A stretch of DNA of 64,000 bases from Methylococcales bacterium. Lineage in GTDB: Bacteria; Pseudomonadota; Gammaproteobacteria; Methylococcales; Methylomonadaceae. The stretch is taken from assembly GCA_023145835.1 (NCBI GenBank), contig JAGLDH010000001.1, forward strand, positions 1-64,000. The letters are read 5' to 3'. The notes beneath the pieces were generated by a model that was given only the letters and a program-made list of their open reading frames with translations, did not search any database and was not told where the DNA came from. The first letter of the stretch is position 1. The number at the start of each line of letters is the position of its first letter. Made by a program: the position numbers and the translations under genes. Positions 46,233 to 56,668 of the stretch are shown here, piece after piece.

Positions 46233-47158
46233 TGGAGCATTTATCCGTATTATTTAAAGAATCTATACAAGAACTGAACATACAGCCTGATGGTCATTAT
46301 ATAGATTGTACTTTTGGGCGAGGGGGTCATAGCCAAGGAATTCTGGCCAAGTTGAGTGAAAAAGGCAGGCTATTAGCATTCGATCGAGATATAGATGCGG
46401 TTAACTCATCGCTAGCTAAAGCAATGAGCAAAGATTCAAGGTTTAATTTACACCATGGATGTTTTTCTGACTTGGAAGAGGTTGTAACTCAGTTCGGTTG
46501 GCAGGGAAAGGTAGATGGCGTATTAATGGACTTAGGTGTTTCATCGCCCCAACTAGATGACTCTTCAAGAGGATTTAGTTTTTTACGAAATGGACCGCTT
46601 GATATGCGCATGGATACTAGCAAAGGAATATCCGCAGCAAAATGGCTTACACAAGTTGATGAGAAACTTTTAGTTACCGTGTTATTTGAATATGGAGAAG
46701 AGCGTTTTGCTAGGCAAATTGCTAAAGCAATAATTGAAAAAAGACAAAGTTATCAGATTAATACGACTCATGATTTAGCACGATTAATTGAGGAGGTTAT
46801 TCCAAAACGTGAAAAAAACAAACATCCTGCAACAAGGAGTTTTCAGGCAATACGAATTGAAATTAATAACGAACTAGAGGAAATTAAAACAGGTTTACAG
46901 CAGTCAGTTAATGTTTTAAGCCCTAAAGGCAGACTAGTCGTTATCTCCTTTCATTCACTAGAAGACAGGATTGTTAAACGTTTTATTAGAAACGAATCTG
47001 GACGGAAGTTTAACCCAGGTAAGTTACCAATAAAAGAAGTAGATATTGAGCAAGGAGTATTAATAAAAATGGGGAAACCAATTAAAGCCTCAAAATTAGA
47101 ATTACAAAAAAACCCAAGAGCCAGAAGTGCTGTTATGCGCGTGGCAGAAAGAGTGTAG
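46232..47158 (+). CDS. rsmH: RsmH, 16S rRNA m4C1402 methyltransferase
   Basis: SAM-dependent enzyme that N4-methylates C1402 in the ribosomal P site. It has 308 residues, with HLSVLFKESIQ, the SAM-binding YIDCTFGRGGHSQ (about residues 24-36), DLGVSSPQLDDSSRGFSF and the C-terminal VVISFHSLEDRIVKRF, all family signatures. It is second in the dcw cluster, as in most bacteria. Confidence 0.97.
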   Translation: MEHLSVLFKESIQELNIQPDGHYIDCTFGRGGHSQGILAKLSEKGRLLAFDRDIDAVNSSLAKAMSKDSRFNLHHGCFSDLEEVVTQFGWQGKVDGVLMDLGVSSPQLDDSSRGFSFLRNGPLDMRMDTSKGISAAKWLTQVDEKLLVTVLFEYGEERFARQIAKAIIEKRQSYQINTTHDLARLIEEVIPKREKNKHPATRSFQAIRIEINNELEEIKTGLQQSVNVLSPKGRLVVISFHSLEDRIVKRFIRNESGRKFNPGKLPIKEVDIEQGVLIKMGKPIKASKLELQKNPRARSAVMRVAERV

Positions 47159-47162
47159 TTAT

Positions 47163-47429
47163 TTGTTTTATTCTAAAGTTTGGTTGGCATTAATTGTATT
47201 ATTACTTATATCTGCAATGGCAGTTATTTTAAGCAAATACCGATCACGATCGTTATTTATAGAGATTCAAAAACAAGAAAAAACTTTAGATAACTATGAA
47301 ATAGCGTGGGGGCAATTACAACTAGAATTAATGACCTTAAAAGAAGAAAACAGAGTCGAGCGAGTGGCTAAAAAACAATTGAAATTAAGAATACCAGAAC
47401 GTAAAAATATTATTTATCTTAAGCCTTAA
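47163..47429 (+). CDS. ftsL: FtsL, small bitopic divisome protein
   Basis: Part of the FtsQLB complex that activates septal wall synthesis. One transmembrane helix (WLALIVLLLISAMAVIL) is followed by a leucine-zipper-like coiled coil and the C-terminal KKQLKLRIPERKNIIYLKP. No ATG starts the frame: TTG 47163 gives 88 residues and lies just after the rsmH stop with GAAAGAG upstream, while GTG 47127 would give 100 residues overlapping rsmH by 32 bases. I prefer TTG. The stop overlaps the ftsI ATG by one base. Confidence 0.85.
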   Translation: MFYSKVWLALIVLLLISAMAVILSKYRSRSLFIEIQKQEKTLDNYEIAWGQLQLELMTLKEENRVERVAKKQLKLRIPERKNIIYLKP

Positions 47430-49189
47430 TGATGGTGGGCTTGAAATATACAAAAACAGAACGAGTAAAGCCAGCTGCTTTTGCTATAAGAAAAAAATTA
47501 CTACTAAGTTTAATGTTATTTTCAATGGTATTACTTGTTAGTAGAGCTGTTTTTTTACAAATTATTAACACCCAGTTTCTACAGAAACAAGGTGATAGAC
47601 GCCATATTGGAGTTGCTTCTGTTTCAGCATATAGAGGGAAAATTTTAGACCGAAATAATAAGCCATTAGCTATTAGTACTCCTGTAGAGTCGGTCTGGAT
47701 CAACCCGCAGCATATTGAAGAGGATGAAAAAGATAAACTTAAACAAATAGCCAAGCTATTAAAAATTTCAGATAAGAGAATTACAAGCCTGTTAAATGCA
47801 AATAGTAAAAAACGATTTGCTTATTTAAAGCGACGAATAAACCCTAACTTGGTAAAAAAAATAAAGGGCTTGAATGTAAAAGGAGTCTATTTTGAAAGGG
47901 AATTTAAACGTTTTTACCCCTCAGGAGCTGCTTCTGCTCATGTTGTGGGATTTACAAGTGTAGATGATGTCGGCCAAGAAGGAATGGAACGGGCTTACGA
48001 ACAGAGTTTAAAAGGTGTTGCAGGTAAAAAAAGAGTTATTAGAGATGGCAAACGTAGAGTTATTAAAGATATTGAAAATATTAAAGCGCCTATTTCCGGA
48101 CAAGATCTTGTTTTAAGCATAGATCACCGACTTCAATATCTTGCTTTTAAAGCTTTACAGTCAGGATTTATAGAACATAAAGCATTTTCTGCATCATTAG
48201 TTATCTTAGATGCTAAAAATGGACAGGTTTTAGCTGCGGTCAGCCAACCCGCCTACAACCCTAACAATAGAAAAGGATTAAAAGGCAGGTTATATAGAAA
48301 TAGAGCGATGCTGGATATTTATGAACCAGGATCAACAGTAAAACCTTTTGTTATTGCGGCAGCATTAGACGGTGGGTTTATAGATGAAGACATCCAAGTT
48401 GAAACACATGGGTTTTACAGGGTTGGACGAAATTTAGTTAAGGATATACATGATTATGGCACCTTGGATTTAATGCATATTTTAAAAAAGTCTAGCAATG
48501 TAGCTGTAAGCAAAATCGCATTAATGATGCCAAGCGAGTATTTCTGGAGTAAATACAAGCAATTAGGCTTTGGTAACTCAGCAAACGTTGGATTTCCTGG
48601 TGAACCTAGTGGTAAATTATTGGATTTTCAAACATGGCATGATTTTGAACAAGCTACTTTATCCTATGGATATGGTGTTTCATCATCTACTCTGCAGCTA
48701 GCAAGAGCTTATACTGCTTTAGCTGATGATGGAATTTTACATTCTGTTAGCTTGCTAAAACAGGAAAAGGATCAGTATGCAACAAGAGTATTTAGTAAAA
48801 AAACGGCTAAAAAAGTAAGAGAAATGCTTGAGCATGTCATAAAAAAAGATGGAACAGCTCCTCAAGCAAATGTTGATGGCTACAGGGTAGCAGGAAAAAC
48901 AGGAACCGTAAAAAAGGCCATGGCAGGAGGTTACTCTGATGATCGCTATTTAGCAGTTTTTGCAGGATTGGCTCCAGTGAGTGACCCACGCTTCGTAATT
49001 GCCGTCATGGTTGACGAACCTACCGCAGGAAAATACTACGGAGGACAGGTTGCAGCCCCTATCTTTGCCAAAGTAATGGCTGGAGCATTAAGAACATATG
49101 GTGTAGAACCAGATAAAGAGGATACCGTCCCTGTATTACTAACAAATGAAAATAAACCTAACGGAATTATTAAACGGGATAACAGATGA
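47429..49189 (+). CDS. ftsI: FtsI (PBP3), septal peptidoglycan transpeptidase
   Basis: Bitopic class B penicillin-binding protein that crosslinks wall at the division site, partner of FtsW. It is 586 residues. One N-terminal membrane helix (about residues 22-42) precedes the pedestal domain with YRGKILDRNNKPLAIS. The transpeptidase motifs are SxxK in YEPGSTVKPF (about 304), SxN in KKSSNVAVSK and KTG in VAGKTGTVKK. Its 3' end overlaps the murE start by 44 bases, the longest overlap in the cluster. Confidence 0.97.
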   Translation: MMVGLKYTKTERVKPAAFAIRKKLLLSLMLFSMVLLVSRAVFLQIINTQFLQKQGDRRHIGVASVSAYRGKILDRNNKPLAISTPVESVWINPQHIEEDEKDKLKQIAKLLKISDKRITSLLNANSKKRFAYLKRRINPNLVKKIKGLNVKGVYFEREFKRFYPSGAASAHVVGFTSVDDVGQEGMERAYEQSLKGVAGKKRVIRDGKRRVIKDIENIKAPISGQDLVLSIDHRLQYLAFKALQSGFIEHKAFSASLVILDAKNGQVLAAVSQPAYNPNNRKGLKGRLYRNRAMLDIYEPGSTVKPFVIAAALDGGFIDEDIQVETHGFYRVGRNLVKDIHDYGTLDLMHILKKSSNVAVSKIALMMPSEYFWSKYKQLGFGNSANVGFPGEPSGKLLDFQTWHDFEQATLSYGYGVSSSTLQLARAYTALADDGILHSVSLLKQEKDQYATRVFSKKTAKKVREMLEHVIKKDGTAPQANVDGYRVAGKTGTVKKAMAGGYSDDRYLAVFAGLAPVSDPRFVIAVMVDEPTAGKYYGGQVAAPIFAKVMAGALRTYGVEPDKEDTVPVLLTNENKPNGIIKRDNR

Positions 49190-50639
49190 ATATAAACTTT
49201 CTGAACCGGAATGCAATTTTGAAATTAAAGGCTTATCTCTAGATAGTAGAAAAGTTGAAAAAGGATTCATTTTTATCGCAGTTGCCGGAGCAACTCAACA
49301 TGGTTTGTTTTTTATACAACAAGCCATAAAAAACGGAGCTTTTAGTGTTGTTTATGATCCACAAGGAAGTGAATCATTCCCATTGGATGAATTAGCTATT
49401 CATTCAATAGGAATAAAAAATTTAGGATCAAAACTGGGCGTTATTGCCAACCGTTTTTATCAATTTCCTTCCACTGAACTGGATGTAATAGGAATAACCG
49501 GTACCAATGGAAAAACAACTTGTAGCCAGTTTTTGTTACAAGTTTTACCTAGATGTGGAGTAATCGGAACACTAGGCTGGGGTGAAAAAGGAGGGTTAAA
49601 AGAAACCGTCAATACAACACCCGATGCCTTGGCAGTACATAGTATGTTGGCTAATTTTGTCAACTCGAATAAAAAAACAGTTGTGATGGAAGTTTCATCA
49701 CATGGTTTACAGCAAGGAAGAGTAAATTCAGTCAGTTTTAAAGGTACATTATTTATAAATTTAAGCCGTGATCATTTAGATTATCACGGCTCAATGGCTG
49801 AATATTTACAAGCCAAGTTAGCATTATTTAAACAACCTGACTTACAGTTTGTTGTAGTAAATACTGATGATACCAATAGCGAGTTATTTTTAGCAGCAGC
49901 TCCTAAACAAGCAAAACAATGGGGCTTTAGTGTCGCAGGAAATAAAAACCATTCAACAGAAAATGTTGTGGCAGATAAAATTGATTGTAGCTTGAATGGA
50001 GTCAAGTTTTTAGCTTACTGGAGAAATGAAAAAGCTTGGGTGCAGACAAAAATTGTAGGTGACTTTAATGTAGAAAACCTACTTGCAGTTATTACCGTAC
50101 TTTTGGCTCAAGGATATTCCTTAAATGTAGCCGCTAAAATGGTAGAACAGCTGATTCCAGTAAAAGGACGAATGGAAAATTTTGGTGGTGAAGGTAAACC
50201 CATTGTTTTTGTGGATTATGCTCATACTCCAGATGCTTTAGAAAAATTACTAAAAAATTTGAACAAATATAGTGCTGAAAAAATATATTTAATTTTTGGC
50301 TGTGGCGGTAATAGAGACAAAGGCAAGAGAGCACAAATGGCTAAAATTGCAGAAAATTTTGCTGATCATATTGTTATTACAAATGATAACCCTCGATTTG
50401 AAAGGCCAGAACAAATCGTTAAAGAGATTATATACGGATTTAAAAACAAAGAATGTGAAGTCATTCAAAATAGAGAAAAAGCGATTCAAAAAGTGATAAA
50501 AAAAGCAAACAAAAATGACTGTGTTGTTATTGCAGGTAAAGGGCATGAAGAATATCAAGAAATCAATGGAATTAAACATCCTTTTAGTGACCAAGATATT
50601 GTTATGCGTGAATTACACCAATGGACTCCTTCACAATGA
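49146..50639 (+). CDS. murE: MurE, UDP-MurNAc-dipeptide:meso-diaminopimelate ligase
   Basis: Adds the third residue of the stem peptide. It is 497 residues, with SLDSRKVEKGFIFIAVAG (UDP-sugar binding, about residues 30-47), the P-loop GITGTNGKTT (about 115) and, diagnostically, DNPR (in ITNDNPRFE), the motif that selects meso-diaminopimelate over lysine. The start at 49146 inside ftsI is needed to supply the family N terminus (INLTELLNGI). Confidence 0.97.
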   Translation: MKINLTELLNGITDEYKLSEPECNFEIKGLSLDSRKVEKGFIFIAVAGATQHGLFFIQQAIKNGAFSVVYDPQGSESFPLDELAIHSIGIKNLGSKLGVIANRFYQFPSTELDVIGITGTNGKTTCSQFLLQVLPRCGVIGTLGWGEKGGLKETVNTTPDALAVHSMLANFVNSNKKTVVMEVSSHGLQQGRVNSVSFKGTLFINLSRDHLDYHGSMAEYLQAKLALFKQPDLQFVVVNTDDTNSELFLAAAPKQAKQWGFSVAGNKNHSTENVVADKIDCSLNGVKFLAYWRNEKAWVQTKIVGDFNVENLLAVITVLLAQGYSLNVAAKMVEQLIPVKGRMENFGGEGKPIVFVDYAHTPDALEKLLKNLNKYSAEKIYLIFGCGGNRDKGKRAQMAKIAENFADHIVITNDNPRFERPEQIVKEIIYGFKNKECEVIQNREKAIQKVIKKANKNDCVVIAGKGHEEYQEINGIKHPFSDQDIVMRELHQWTPSQ

Positions 50640-51997
50640 AAATGATGTTAAGTGAAATTAGCTCACATGTAAATGGGCGTTTATTAGGACAGGATTTATC
50701 AATTTCTTCTGTCAGCATAGACACGCGTACATTATCAGAAGGCGACCTTTATCTTGCCATCAAAGGTGAAAACTTTGATGGCCATACTTTTATCAATAAA
50801 GCTAAATCTGCTGGTGCTAGTGCGGTATTAGTTGAAAATGAGACTAAAACACAACTTCCATCCGTCGTTGTAGAAGATAGCCATTTAGCATTAGCTGAGT
50901 TAGCAGGTGCATGGAAATCTAAAACATCAGTAAAAACTATTGGTATTACAGGAAGTAATGGAAAAACAACTGTAAAAGAAATGACTTCGGCAATCTTAGG
51001 CGTCAATTCTAACGTTTTGTTTACACAAGGGAACCTAAACAATGACATTGGAGTTCCTTTAACTCTTTTAAAGATAAACGAACAACATGAATTTGCAGTA
51101 ATAGAAATCGGAGCCAATCATTCAAAAGAAATAAAATATAGCAGCCATTATGTTAAGCCAGATATAGCCGTTATTACTAATGTAGGCTCTGCACATATAG
51201 AAGGCTTTGGCAGCCTTGAAAGAACAGCTCTCGCAAAAGGTGAGATTATTGAAAGTTTAACGGGTGATGGCATCGTCATACTTAATATAGACGATCCTTT
51301 TTTCCCTTTATGGATGGAAATAGCCAAAGACAGAAAAGTTGTCACTTTCGGCCTAGATATAAAAGCAGAAGTCAATGCTCAAGCCATTTTTTCAGAGATA
51401 AAAAACAATAAATTTTATACTCACTTCACCCTATTAACGGAGAAAGGTGAAATAAACATAAAACTAAAGCTAGCGGGGAAACATAATGTCATTAATGCCC
51501 TTCCTGCTGTAGCCAGCTGTCTGCAGCTAGGCATTGAATTAGAACAAATAAAACAGGGGCTAGAAAACTTAGAACCCGTTGCGGGAAGATTACAGCCCTT
51601 AGTAGATGAACAGGATAACCTTTTTATAGATGACACTTATAACGCGAACCCTAGCTCATTAAAAGCGGCTTTAAATGTTTTAATGCAATGCAATGGAGAT
51701 CATTGGGTTATTTTAGGTGCATTGGCTGAAATGGGAGCCTGTAGCAAACAAATTCACAAAGAATTAGGTGCTCAAATCAAGTCCATGGGAGTTGTTAGGT
51801 TGTTCACAGTAGGTGCAGATGCAAAATATACAGTTGAAGGATTTGGGGAGGGTGCTGAATTTTTCACCTCTCAAGAACGACTCATAAAGGCACTAAAAAA
51901 AGAATTAAAGAGCAATACAACTTTATTAGTCAAAGGCTCTCGCACTCAAAAAATGGAAAATGTAGTTGCTGCATTTATCAATGACTTCAGAACATAA
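50636..51997 (+). CDS. murF: MurF, UDP-MurNAc-tripeptide:D-Ala-D-Ala ligase
   Basis: Completes the UDP-MurNAc-pentapeptide. From ATG 50636 (ATGA overlap with the murE stop) it has 453 residues; the frame is open from 50621. Key segments are SIDTRTLSEGDLYLAIKGENFDGHTF (about 28-53), P-loop GITGSNGKTTVKEM (about 102-115), FTQGNLNNDIGVPLTLL and IDDTYNANPSS near residue 337, all MurF hallmarks. Confidence 0.97.
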   Translation: MKMMLSEISSHVNGRLLGQDLSISSVSIDTRTLSEGDLYLAIKGENFDGHTFINKAKSAGASAVLVENETKTQLPSVVVEDSHLALAELAGAWKSKTSVKTIGITGSNGKTTVKEMTSAILGVNSNVLFTQGNLNNDIGVPLTLLKINEQHEFAVIEIGANHSKEIKYSSHYVKPDIAVITNVGSAHIEGFGSLERTALAKGEIIESLTGDGIVILNIDDPFFPLWMEIAKDRKVVTFGLDIKAEVNAQAIFSEIKNNKFYTHFTLLTEKGEINIKLKLAGKHNVINALPAVASCLQLGIELEQIKQGLENLEPVAGRLQPLVDEQDNLFIDDTYNANPSSLKAALNVLMQCNGDHWVILGALAEMGACSKQIHKELGAQIKSMGVVRLFTVGADAKYTVEGFGEGAEFFTSQERLIKALKKELKSNTTLLVKGSRTQKMENVVAAFINDFRT

Positions 51998-52006
51998 AAG
52001 AAACCA

Positions 52007-53089
52007 ATGTTACTTTATTTAACCGATTATTTAATGAATTTCGATAGTAGTTTCCGGGTATTTCAATATCTGACACTACGCGCTATTTTGGGGGCATTAA
52101 CTGCCCTCATCATTTCATTTCTTATCGGCCCTGTGATGATTAGAAAATTGACTCGAAAAAAAATTGGTCAATCTATTCGCGATGACGGCCCAGAAAGTCA
52201 TTATCAAAAAGCAGGTACCCCAACGATGGGAGGCACTTTAATTTTAGTCGCCATAGCAATTAGTACATTACTATGGGCTGACCTTGAAAATCGCTACGTT
52301 TGGGCTGTACTGCTTGTTACGCTTGGACATGGAATGATAGGTTTTGTAGATGATTATAGAAAAGTTATGCAAGGGAATAGTGATGGGCTATCGGCAAAAG
52401 CTAAAATATTTTGGCAATCAGTCATCGCATTAAGTGCCGGCACCTACCTTTTCTTAACCGCAGAAATACCGGCAGAAACTCAATTTATTGTGCCCTTCTT
52501 TAAAGATGTAATGATAGATATGGGTTGGACATATATTGTTGTTGCTTATTTTATTATTGTAGGCTCAAGTAACGCGGTTAATTTAACCGATGGTTTAGAT
52601 GGCCTGGCTATTATGCCAACGGTAATGGTTGCTGCTGCATTGGGAATCTTTGCCTATTTATCTGGACACATTAATTTTTCTGAATATTTGGCCATACCCT
52701 ATTTACCTAAATCAGGTGAGTTAATCGTCTTTTGTGCCTCATTAGTAGGAGCAGGATTAGGTTTTTTATGGTTCAACGCATATCCTGCTATGGTCTTTAT
52801 GGGTGATGTAGGTGCATTAGCACTAGGTGCAGCACTCGGTATATTAGCTCTTTTAGTTCGTCAAGAAATCGTCCTCATTATTATGGGAGGCGTTTTTGTG
52901 GTTGAAACCATATCAGTCATTATCCAGGTAGCTTCATATAAAATGAGAGGGAAGCGTGTGTTTTTAATGGCACCGATTCATCATCACTATGAGTTAAAAG
53001 GCTGGCCAGAACCAAGAATTATCGTTCGTTTTTGGATTATTACCGTGATTTTAGTCTTGATCGGTTTAGCAACTTTGAAATTAAGATAA
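52007..53089 (+). CDS. mraY: MraY, phospho-MurNAc-pentapeptide translocase
   Basis: Integral membrane enzyme that transfers phospho-MurNAc-pentapeptide to undecaprenyl phosphate, making lipid I. It is 360 residues, exactly the E. coli length, with about ten helices. It contains the Mg-binding DDYRK loop ([21 protein letters not shown], about residues 114-134), [10 protein letters not shown] (about 195-204), [11 protein letters not shown] and the [12 protein letters not shown] segment. It ends one base into murD (TAATG). Confidence 0.98.
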   Translation: MLLYLTDYLMNFDSSFRVFQYLTLRAILGALTALIISFLIGPVMIRKLTRKKIGQSIRDDGPESHYQKAGTPTMGGTLILVAIAISTLLWADLENRYVWAVLLVTLGHGMIGFVDDYRKVMQGNSDGLSAKAKIFWQSVIALSAGTYLFLTAEIPAETQFIVPFFKDVMIDMGWTYIVVAYFIIVGSSNAVNLTDGLDGLAIMPTVMVAAALGIFAYLSGHINFSEYLAIPYLPKSGELIVFCASLVGAGLGFLWFNAYPAMVFMGDVGALALGAALGILALLVRQEIVLIIMGGVFVVETISVIIQVASYKMRGKRVFLMAPIHHHYELKGWPEPRIIVRFWIITVILVLIGLATLKLR

Positions 53090-54456
53090 TGAATAACGAA
53101 GAAATTTCAAAATCATTAAACACACAACTTTCCTTGGATGAAAATTCAAAGATTTTGGTCGTCGGCTTAGGTGAGACAGGGTTTTCAGTGGCTAAATTTT
53201 TACATCAACACGCACTTTCATTTGCTGTTATCGATAGTAGAAAGAAACCACCCTTTAATGATGCCCTTTTACAAGACTTTCCTGATACCCCTGTATTTAC
53301 AGGTCAGTTTGATAAAACGCCTTTTGATGTGGCAACGCATTTAGTAGTAAGCCCTGGTATTTCCTTGCAAGAGGAGCTAGTCCAAAAAGCAATATTGTCA
53401 GGAACCCAATTAATCAGTGATATAGATTTATTTGCTTGCTCAACTAATAAACCCATTATTGCAATAACGGGATCTAATGGAAAAAGTACTGTCACCACCA
53501 TGCTTGGTCTAATGGGTAATGCTGCTAATACAAAAACAGCAATAGGTGGAAACTTAGGAAAGCCTGCTTTAGATCTATTAAATGAAGACGTTAAATTATA
53601 TGTAGTAGAGCTTTCCAGTTTTCAGCTAGAAAGAATCTCTGTTCTTAATGCAAGTATTGCAACAATATTAAACATTTCAGCTGACCATATGGATAGGCAT
53701 GACGATATAGCAAGTTATGCAGCGGAAAAACAAAAGATTTTTTCTGGCGATGGAATTATGGTGCTAAATGATGATGACACCCTAGTTAAAGCAATGAAAA
53801 GAAAAGAAAGAAAATCATTTTCTTTTTCTGTAATTAACAAAAAGGGGTTTCATCTTGAAACTCAGCAAGACGAAGAATGGTTAATGAGCACAGACCAGCC
53901 TTTAATGCGAAAAGTCGATTTATCCGTTGAAGGTTTACATAATGTTGCTAATGCACTTGCTGCATTAGCACTAGGAACAGCTGCAGGATTAAATACCCAA
54001 GCTATGTGCAATGCTTTACGTTCATTTAAAGGATTGGATCATCGAATGCAAAAAATAGCCAATATAAAAGGTGTCACTTGGGTTAATGATTCAAAAGCAA
54101 CCAATATGGGAGCATGCATTGCCGCACTTAAAGGCTATCAAGATAAAGTTATTCTGATTGCCGGTGGTGATTCTAAGGGAGCAGATATACAAGAGCTCAT
54201 TCCCGTTATCAAAGAAAAAGCAAAGTGTGTGGTCTTGCTTGGAAAAGATGCTGAAAAAATAGATAAAGCGATTAATGGTAGCGTTCCATCATATAGAGCC
54301 GAATCAATAAAAGAAGCCGTTCAAATAGCAGCAACATTAGCAACAAAAGGTGAAAACGTTCTTCTAAGCCCTGCCTGTGCCAGTATTGATCAATATAAAA
54401 ATTACCAAGAAAGAGGTGATAAATTTATTGCCGCCGTTAAGGAGTTAGCAGCATGA
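53089..54456 (+). CDS. murD: MurD, UDP-MurNAc-L-Ala:D-glutamate ligase
   Basis: Adds D-Glu to UDP-MurNAc-L-Ala. I start at ATG 53089 (TAATG with mraY), giving 455 residues; the open frame to 53032 lies wholly within mraY. Visible are the Rossmann N-terminal VVGLGETGFSVAKFL, the P-loop AITGSNGKSTVTTM (about 122-135), GGNLGKPALDLL, and VNDSKATNMGACIAAL in the C-terminal domain. It overlaps ftsW by four bases. Confidence 0.97.
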   Translation: MNNEEISKSLNTQLSLDENSKILVVGLGETGFSVAKFLHQHALSFAVIDSRKKPPFNDALLQDFPDTPVFTGQFDKTPFDVATHLVVSPGISLQEELVQKAILSGTQLISDIDLFACSTNKPIIAITGSNGKSTVTTMLGLMGNAANTKTAIGGNLGKPALDLLNEDVKLYVVELSSFQLERISVLNASIATILNISADHMDRHDDIASYAAEKQKIFSGDGIMVLNDDDTLVKAMKRKERKSFSFSVINKKGFHLETQQDEEWLMSTDQPLMRKVDLSVEGLHNVANALAALALGTAAGLNTQAMCNALRSFKGLDHRMQKIANIKGVTWVNDSKATNMGACIAALKGYQDKVILIAGGDSKGADIQELIPVIKEKAKCVVLLGKDAEKIDKAINGSVPSYRAESIKEAVQIAATLATKGENVLLSPACASIDQYKNYQERGDKFIAAVKELAA

Positions 54457-55625
54457 ACGACAAATTTATTATACAAAAGAAGTCTTTCCATGTAGACCTG
54501 TATCTACTGTTAATTTGTACAAGCTTACTTATTATTGGCTATGTGATGGTCGTCTCTGCATCACTGCACTTGGGTGAAAAAGCAACTAATAATAGTATGT
54601 ACTATCCAATACGGCAATTTATTCATATCGTGGTGGGTATTATAGTAGCCTTTGGTATTGCATTAGTCCCTTTAAAAATATGGGAAAAACTAGGGTCGTG
54701 GATGTTTATTGCTGGACTTGCTCTACTTGTCTTTGTATTAATTCCAGGCATTGGAGTCAAAGTAAACGGTAGTATCCGATGGATAGGATTAGGTGGATTC
54801 AGAGTTCAAGTGTCTGAGATTGTAAAGTTTATTTCTGTTGTTTATATGGCAGGATATGTAACAAGGCATCAGGAACATGTTCGAGAATCAACTTATGGTC
54901 TAGTCAAACCCTTATTATTGTTTTCAGTTGCTTGCTTATTATTACTTCTAGAACCTGATTTTGGTTCATCCATCGTTATTCTAACAATCGCTATGGGGGT
55001 CATGTACCTGAGTGGTGCTCGTCTATGGCAATTTTTAACATTAATAGCAATTATTGCCATATTAGCCATGTTGCTGGTTTATTTTTCCCCTTATCGCTGG
55101 GCTAGAGTCACTGCATTTATTAATCCCTGGGCTGACGCTCAAGATACTGGGTTTCAATTGGTACATGCTTTGATTTCGTTTGGTCGAGGTGAACTTTTTG
55201 GTGTTGGCTTAGGAAGTGGAATTCAAAAATTATTTTACTTACCTGAAGCACACACAGATTTTCTATTTTCAGTCATAGCAGAAGAGTTAGGCTTATTAGG
55301 TGTTCTTATAATCATTTGCCTATTTACCCTTCTCCTTTGCCGCACATTTGCTATTGCCTCTAAAGCGGAACAAGCAGGAGAAAAATTTTCAGCTTTTGTC
55401 GCTTATGGTTTAGGTATTTGGTTTGGTTTTCAAGCCTTTATAAACATGGGGGTCAATATGGGGATATTACCTACTAAAGGCCTAACATTACCGCTAATGA
55501 GTTATGGTGGAGGAAGTATGGTCATCATGTGTGCGGCAATGGCCTTGTTATTTCGCATACATAGTGAAATTATTGAAAAACAAAAAAGTGTACCTAGTGG
55601 GAGGTCTGAATGGATCAACGCATAA
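54453..55625 (+). CDS. ftsW: FtsW, septal SEDS peptidoglycan polymerase
   Basis: Polytopic SEDS-family glycosyltransferase that polymerises lipid II at the septum together with FtsI. It is 390 residues with about ten helices. SEDS signatures are GVKVNGSIRWIGLGGFRVQVSEIVKF (about residues 106-131), LEPDFGSSIVIL, YLPEAHTDFLFSVIAEELG with the catalytic Asp region, and the C-terminal NMGVNMGILPTKGLTLPLMSYGGGS. It overlaps murG by 16 bases. Confidence 0.97.
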   Translation: MNDKFIIQKKSFHVDLYLLLICTSLLIIGYVMVVSASLHLGEKATNNSMYYPIRQFIHIVVGIIVAFGIALVPLKIWEKLGSWMFIAGLALLVFVLIPGIGVKVNGSIRWIGLGGFRVQVSEIVKFISVVYMAGYVTRHQEHVRESTYGLVKPLLLFSVACLLLLLEPDFGSSIVILTIAMGVMYLSGARLWQFLTLIAIIAILAMLLVYFSPYRWARVTAFINPWADAQDTGFQLVHALISFGRGELFGVGLGSGIQKLFYLPEAHTDFLFSVIAEELGLLGVLIIICLFTLLLCRTFAIASKAEQAGEKFSAFVAYGLGIWFGFQAFINMGVNMGILPTKGLTLPLMSYGGGSMVIMCAAMALLFRIHSEIIEKQKSVPSGRSEWINA

Positions 55626-56668
55626 TTATTATGGCGGGAGGCACTGGCGGACACATTTTCCCAGCACTAGCAGTTGCACTTTTTTTAAAAGATAAAAAGT
55701 GGGATGTAAGTTGGATAGGGACACAGCGTGGTATGGAAAACAGGATTATTCAGGCTCAAGATATTGAAATTGACTGGTTATCTGTTGCAGGAATACGAGG
55801 CAAAGGTTTAACTTCTAAATTACATAATAGCATGCTCTTAGTTAAATCATTTTGGGAAGCATTTAAAATTTTCCGCCGCCGTAAACCTGATGTCGTTATA
55901 GGGTTTGGCGGGTATGTTGCTGGCCCTGGAGGATTAGTAGCATCATTGCTAAGAGTCCCTTTAGTGATACATGAACAAAACAGGATACCAGGTACAACTA
56001 ATAAACTATTGGTTAATAAGGCAAACAAAGTTTTAGAAGCATTTCCTGAAAGTTTCTCAGAAAATGTAAAAGCAAAATTTACTGGAAACCCTTTAAGATC
56101 TGATTTTTTAAGTTTTCCTGTAAAGGATATCTGGACTAAAAAATCGGGCAGAGACTTTAGGGTTTTGGTTATTGGAGGCAGCCAGGGAGCAAAAATATTA
56201 AATGAAACTGTCCCTCTCACAATGGCACAGTTAAAGAATATAGAAGTAAAACACCAAACAGGAACCGCAGCATTAGAACAAGTTTCAAAAAAATATGCAG
56301 AACTCTCAATTAATGCTCAAGCTGTTGCATTTATTGACGATATTTCTTCTTCATACCTATGGGCAGACATTATTATTTGTCGCTCTGGAGCGATGACAGT
56401 TAGTGAAGTTGCAGCAGCTGGTTTACCTGCTATTTTCATTCCATTGCCTCATGCGATTGATGATCATCAAACTGCTAACGCTAAATATTTAACTGATGCC
56501 GGTGCGGGAATTTTATTAGCCCAATCAAATTTAACTGCTGACTCATTATTAGTGGCAATTGAAGAAATGAAAAATTCATTAAATGAAATGAGTAGCCATG
56601 CAAAAAATAAAGCTAAATTAAATGCAACACAGGATGTCGCAACAATTTGTATGGAGGAAACAGTCTAA
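55610..56668 (+). CDS. murG: MurG, lipid II-forming GlcNAc transferase
   Basis: Membrane-associated GT28 enzyme that adds GlcNAc to lipid I, giving lipid II. It is 352 residues, with the first G-loop [16 protein letters not shown] (about residues 8-23), [26 protein letters not shown], the second G-loop [12 protein letters not shown] (about 187-198) and [32 protein letters not shown] in the UDP-GlcNAc site. GGGAGG precedes the ATG inside the ftsW gene. Confidence 0.98.
   Translation: MDQRIIIMAGGTGGHIFPALAVALFLKDKKWDVSWIGTQRGMENRIIQAQDIEIDWLSVAGIRGKGLTSKLHNSMLLVKSFWEAFKIFRRRKPDVVIGFGGYVAGPGGLVASLLRVPLVIHEQNRIPGTTNKLLVNKANKVLEAFPESFSENVKAKFTGNPLRSDFLSFPVKDIWTKKSGRDFRVLVIGGSQGAKILNETVPLTMAQLKNIEVKHQTGTAALEQVSKKYAELSINAQAVAFIDDISSSYLWADIIICRSGAMTVSEVAAAGLPAIFIPLPHAIDDHQTANAKYLTDAGAGILLAQSNLTADSLLVAIEEMKNSLNEMSSHAKNKAKLNATQDVATICMEETV

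Noticed and set aside
45749-46281. Minus-strand frames of 148 and 106 codons opposite mraZ
   Set aside because: mraZ is certain in the plus strand; the antisense frames have no recognisable protein features.
55756-56220. 154-codon minus-strand frame opposite murG
   Set aside because: It is a composition-driven shadow of a conserved gene.
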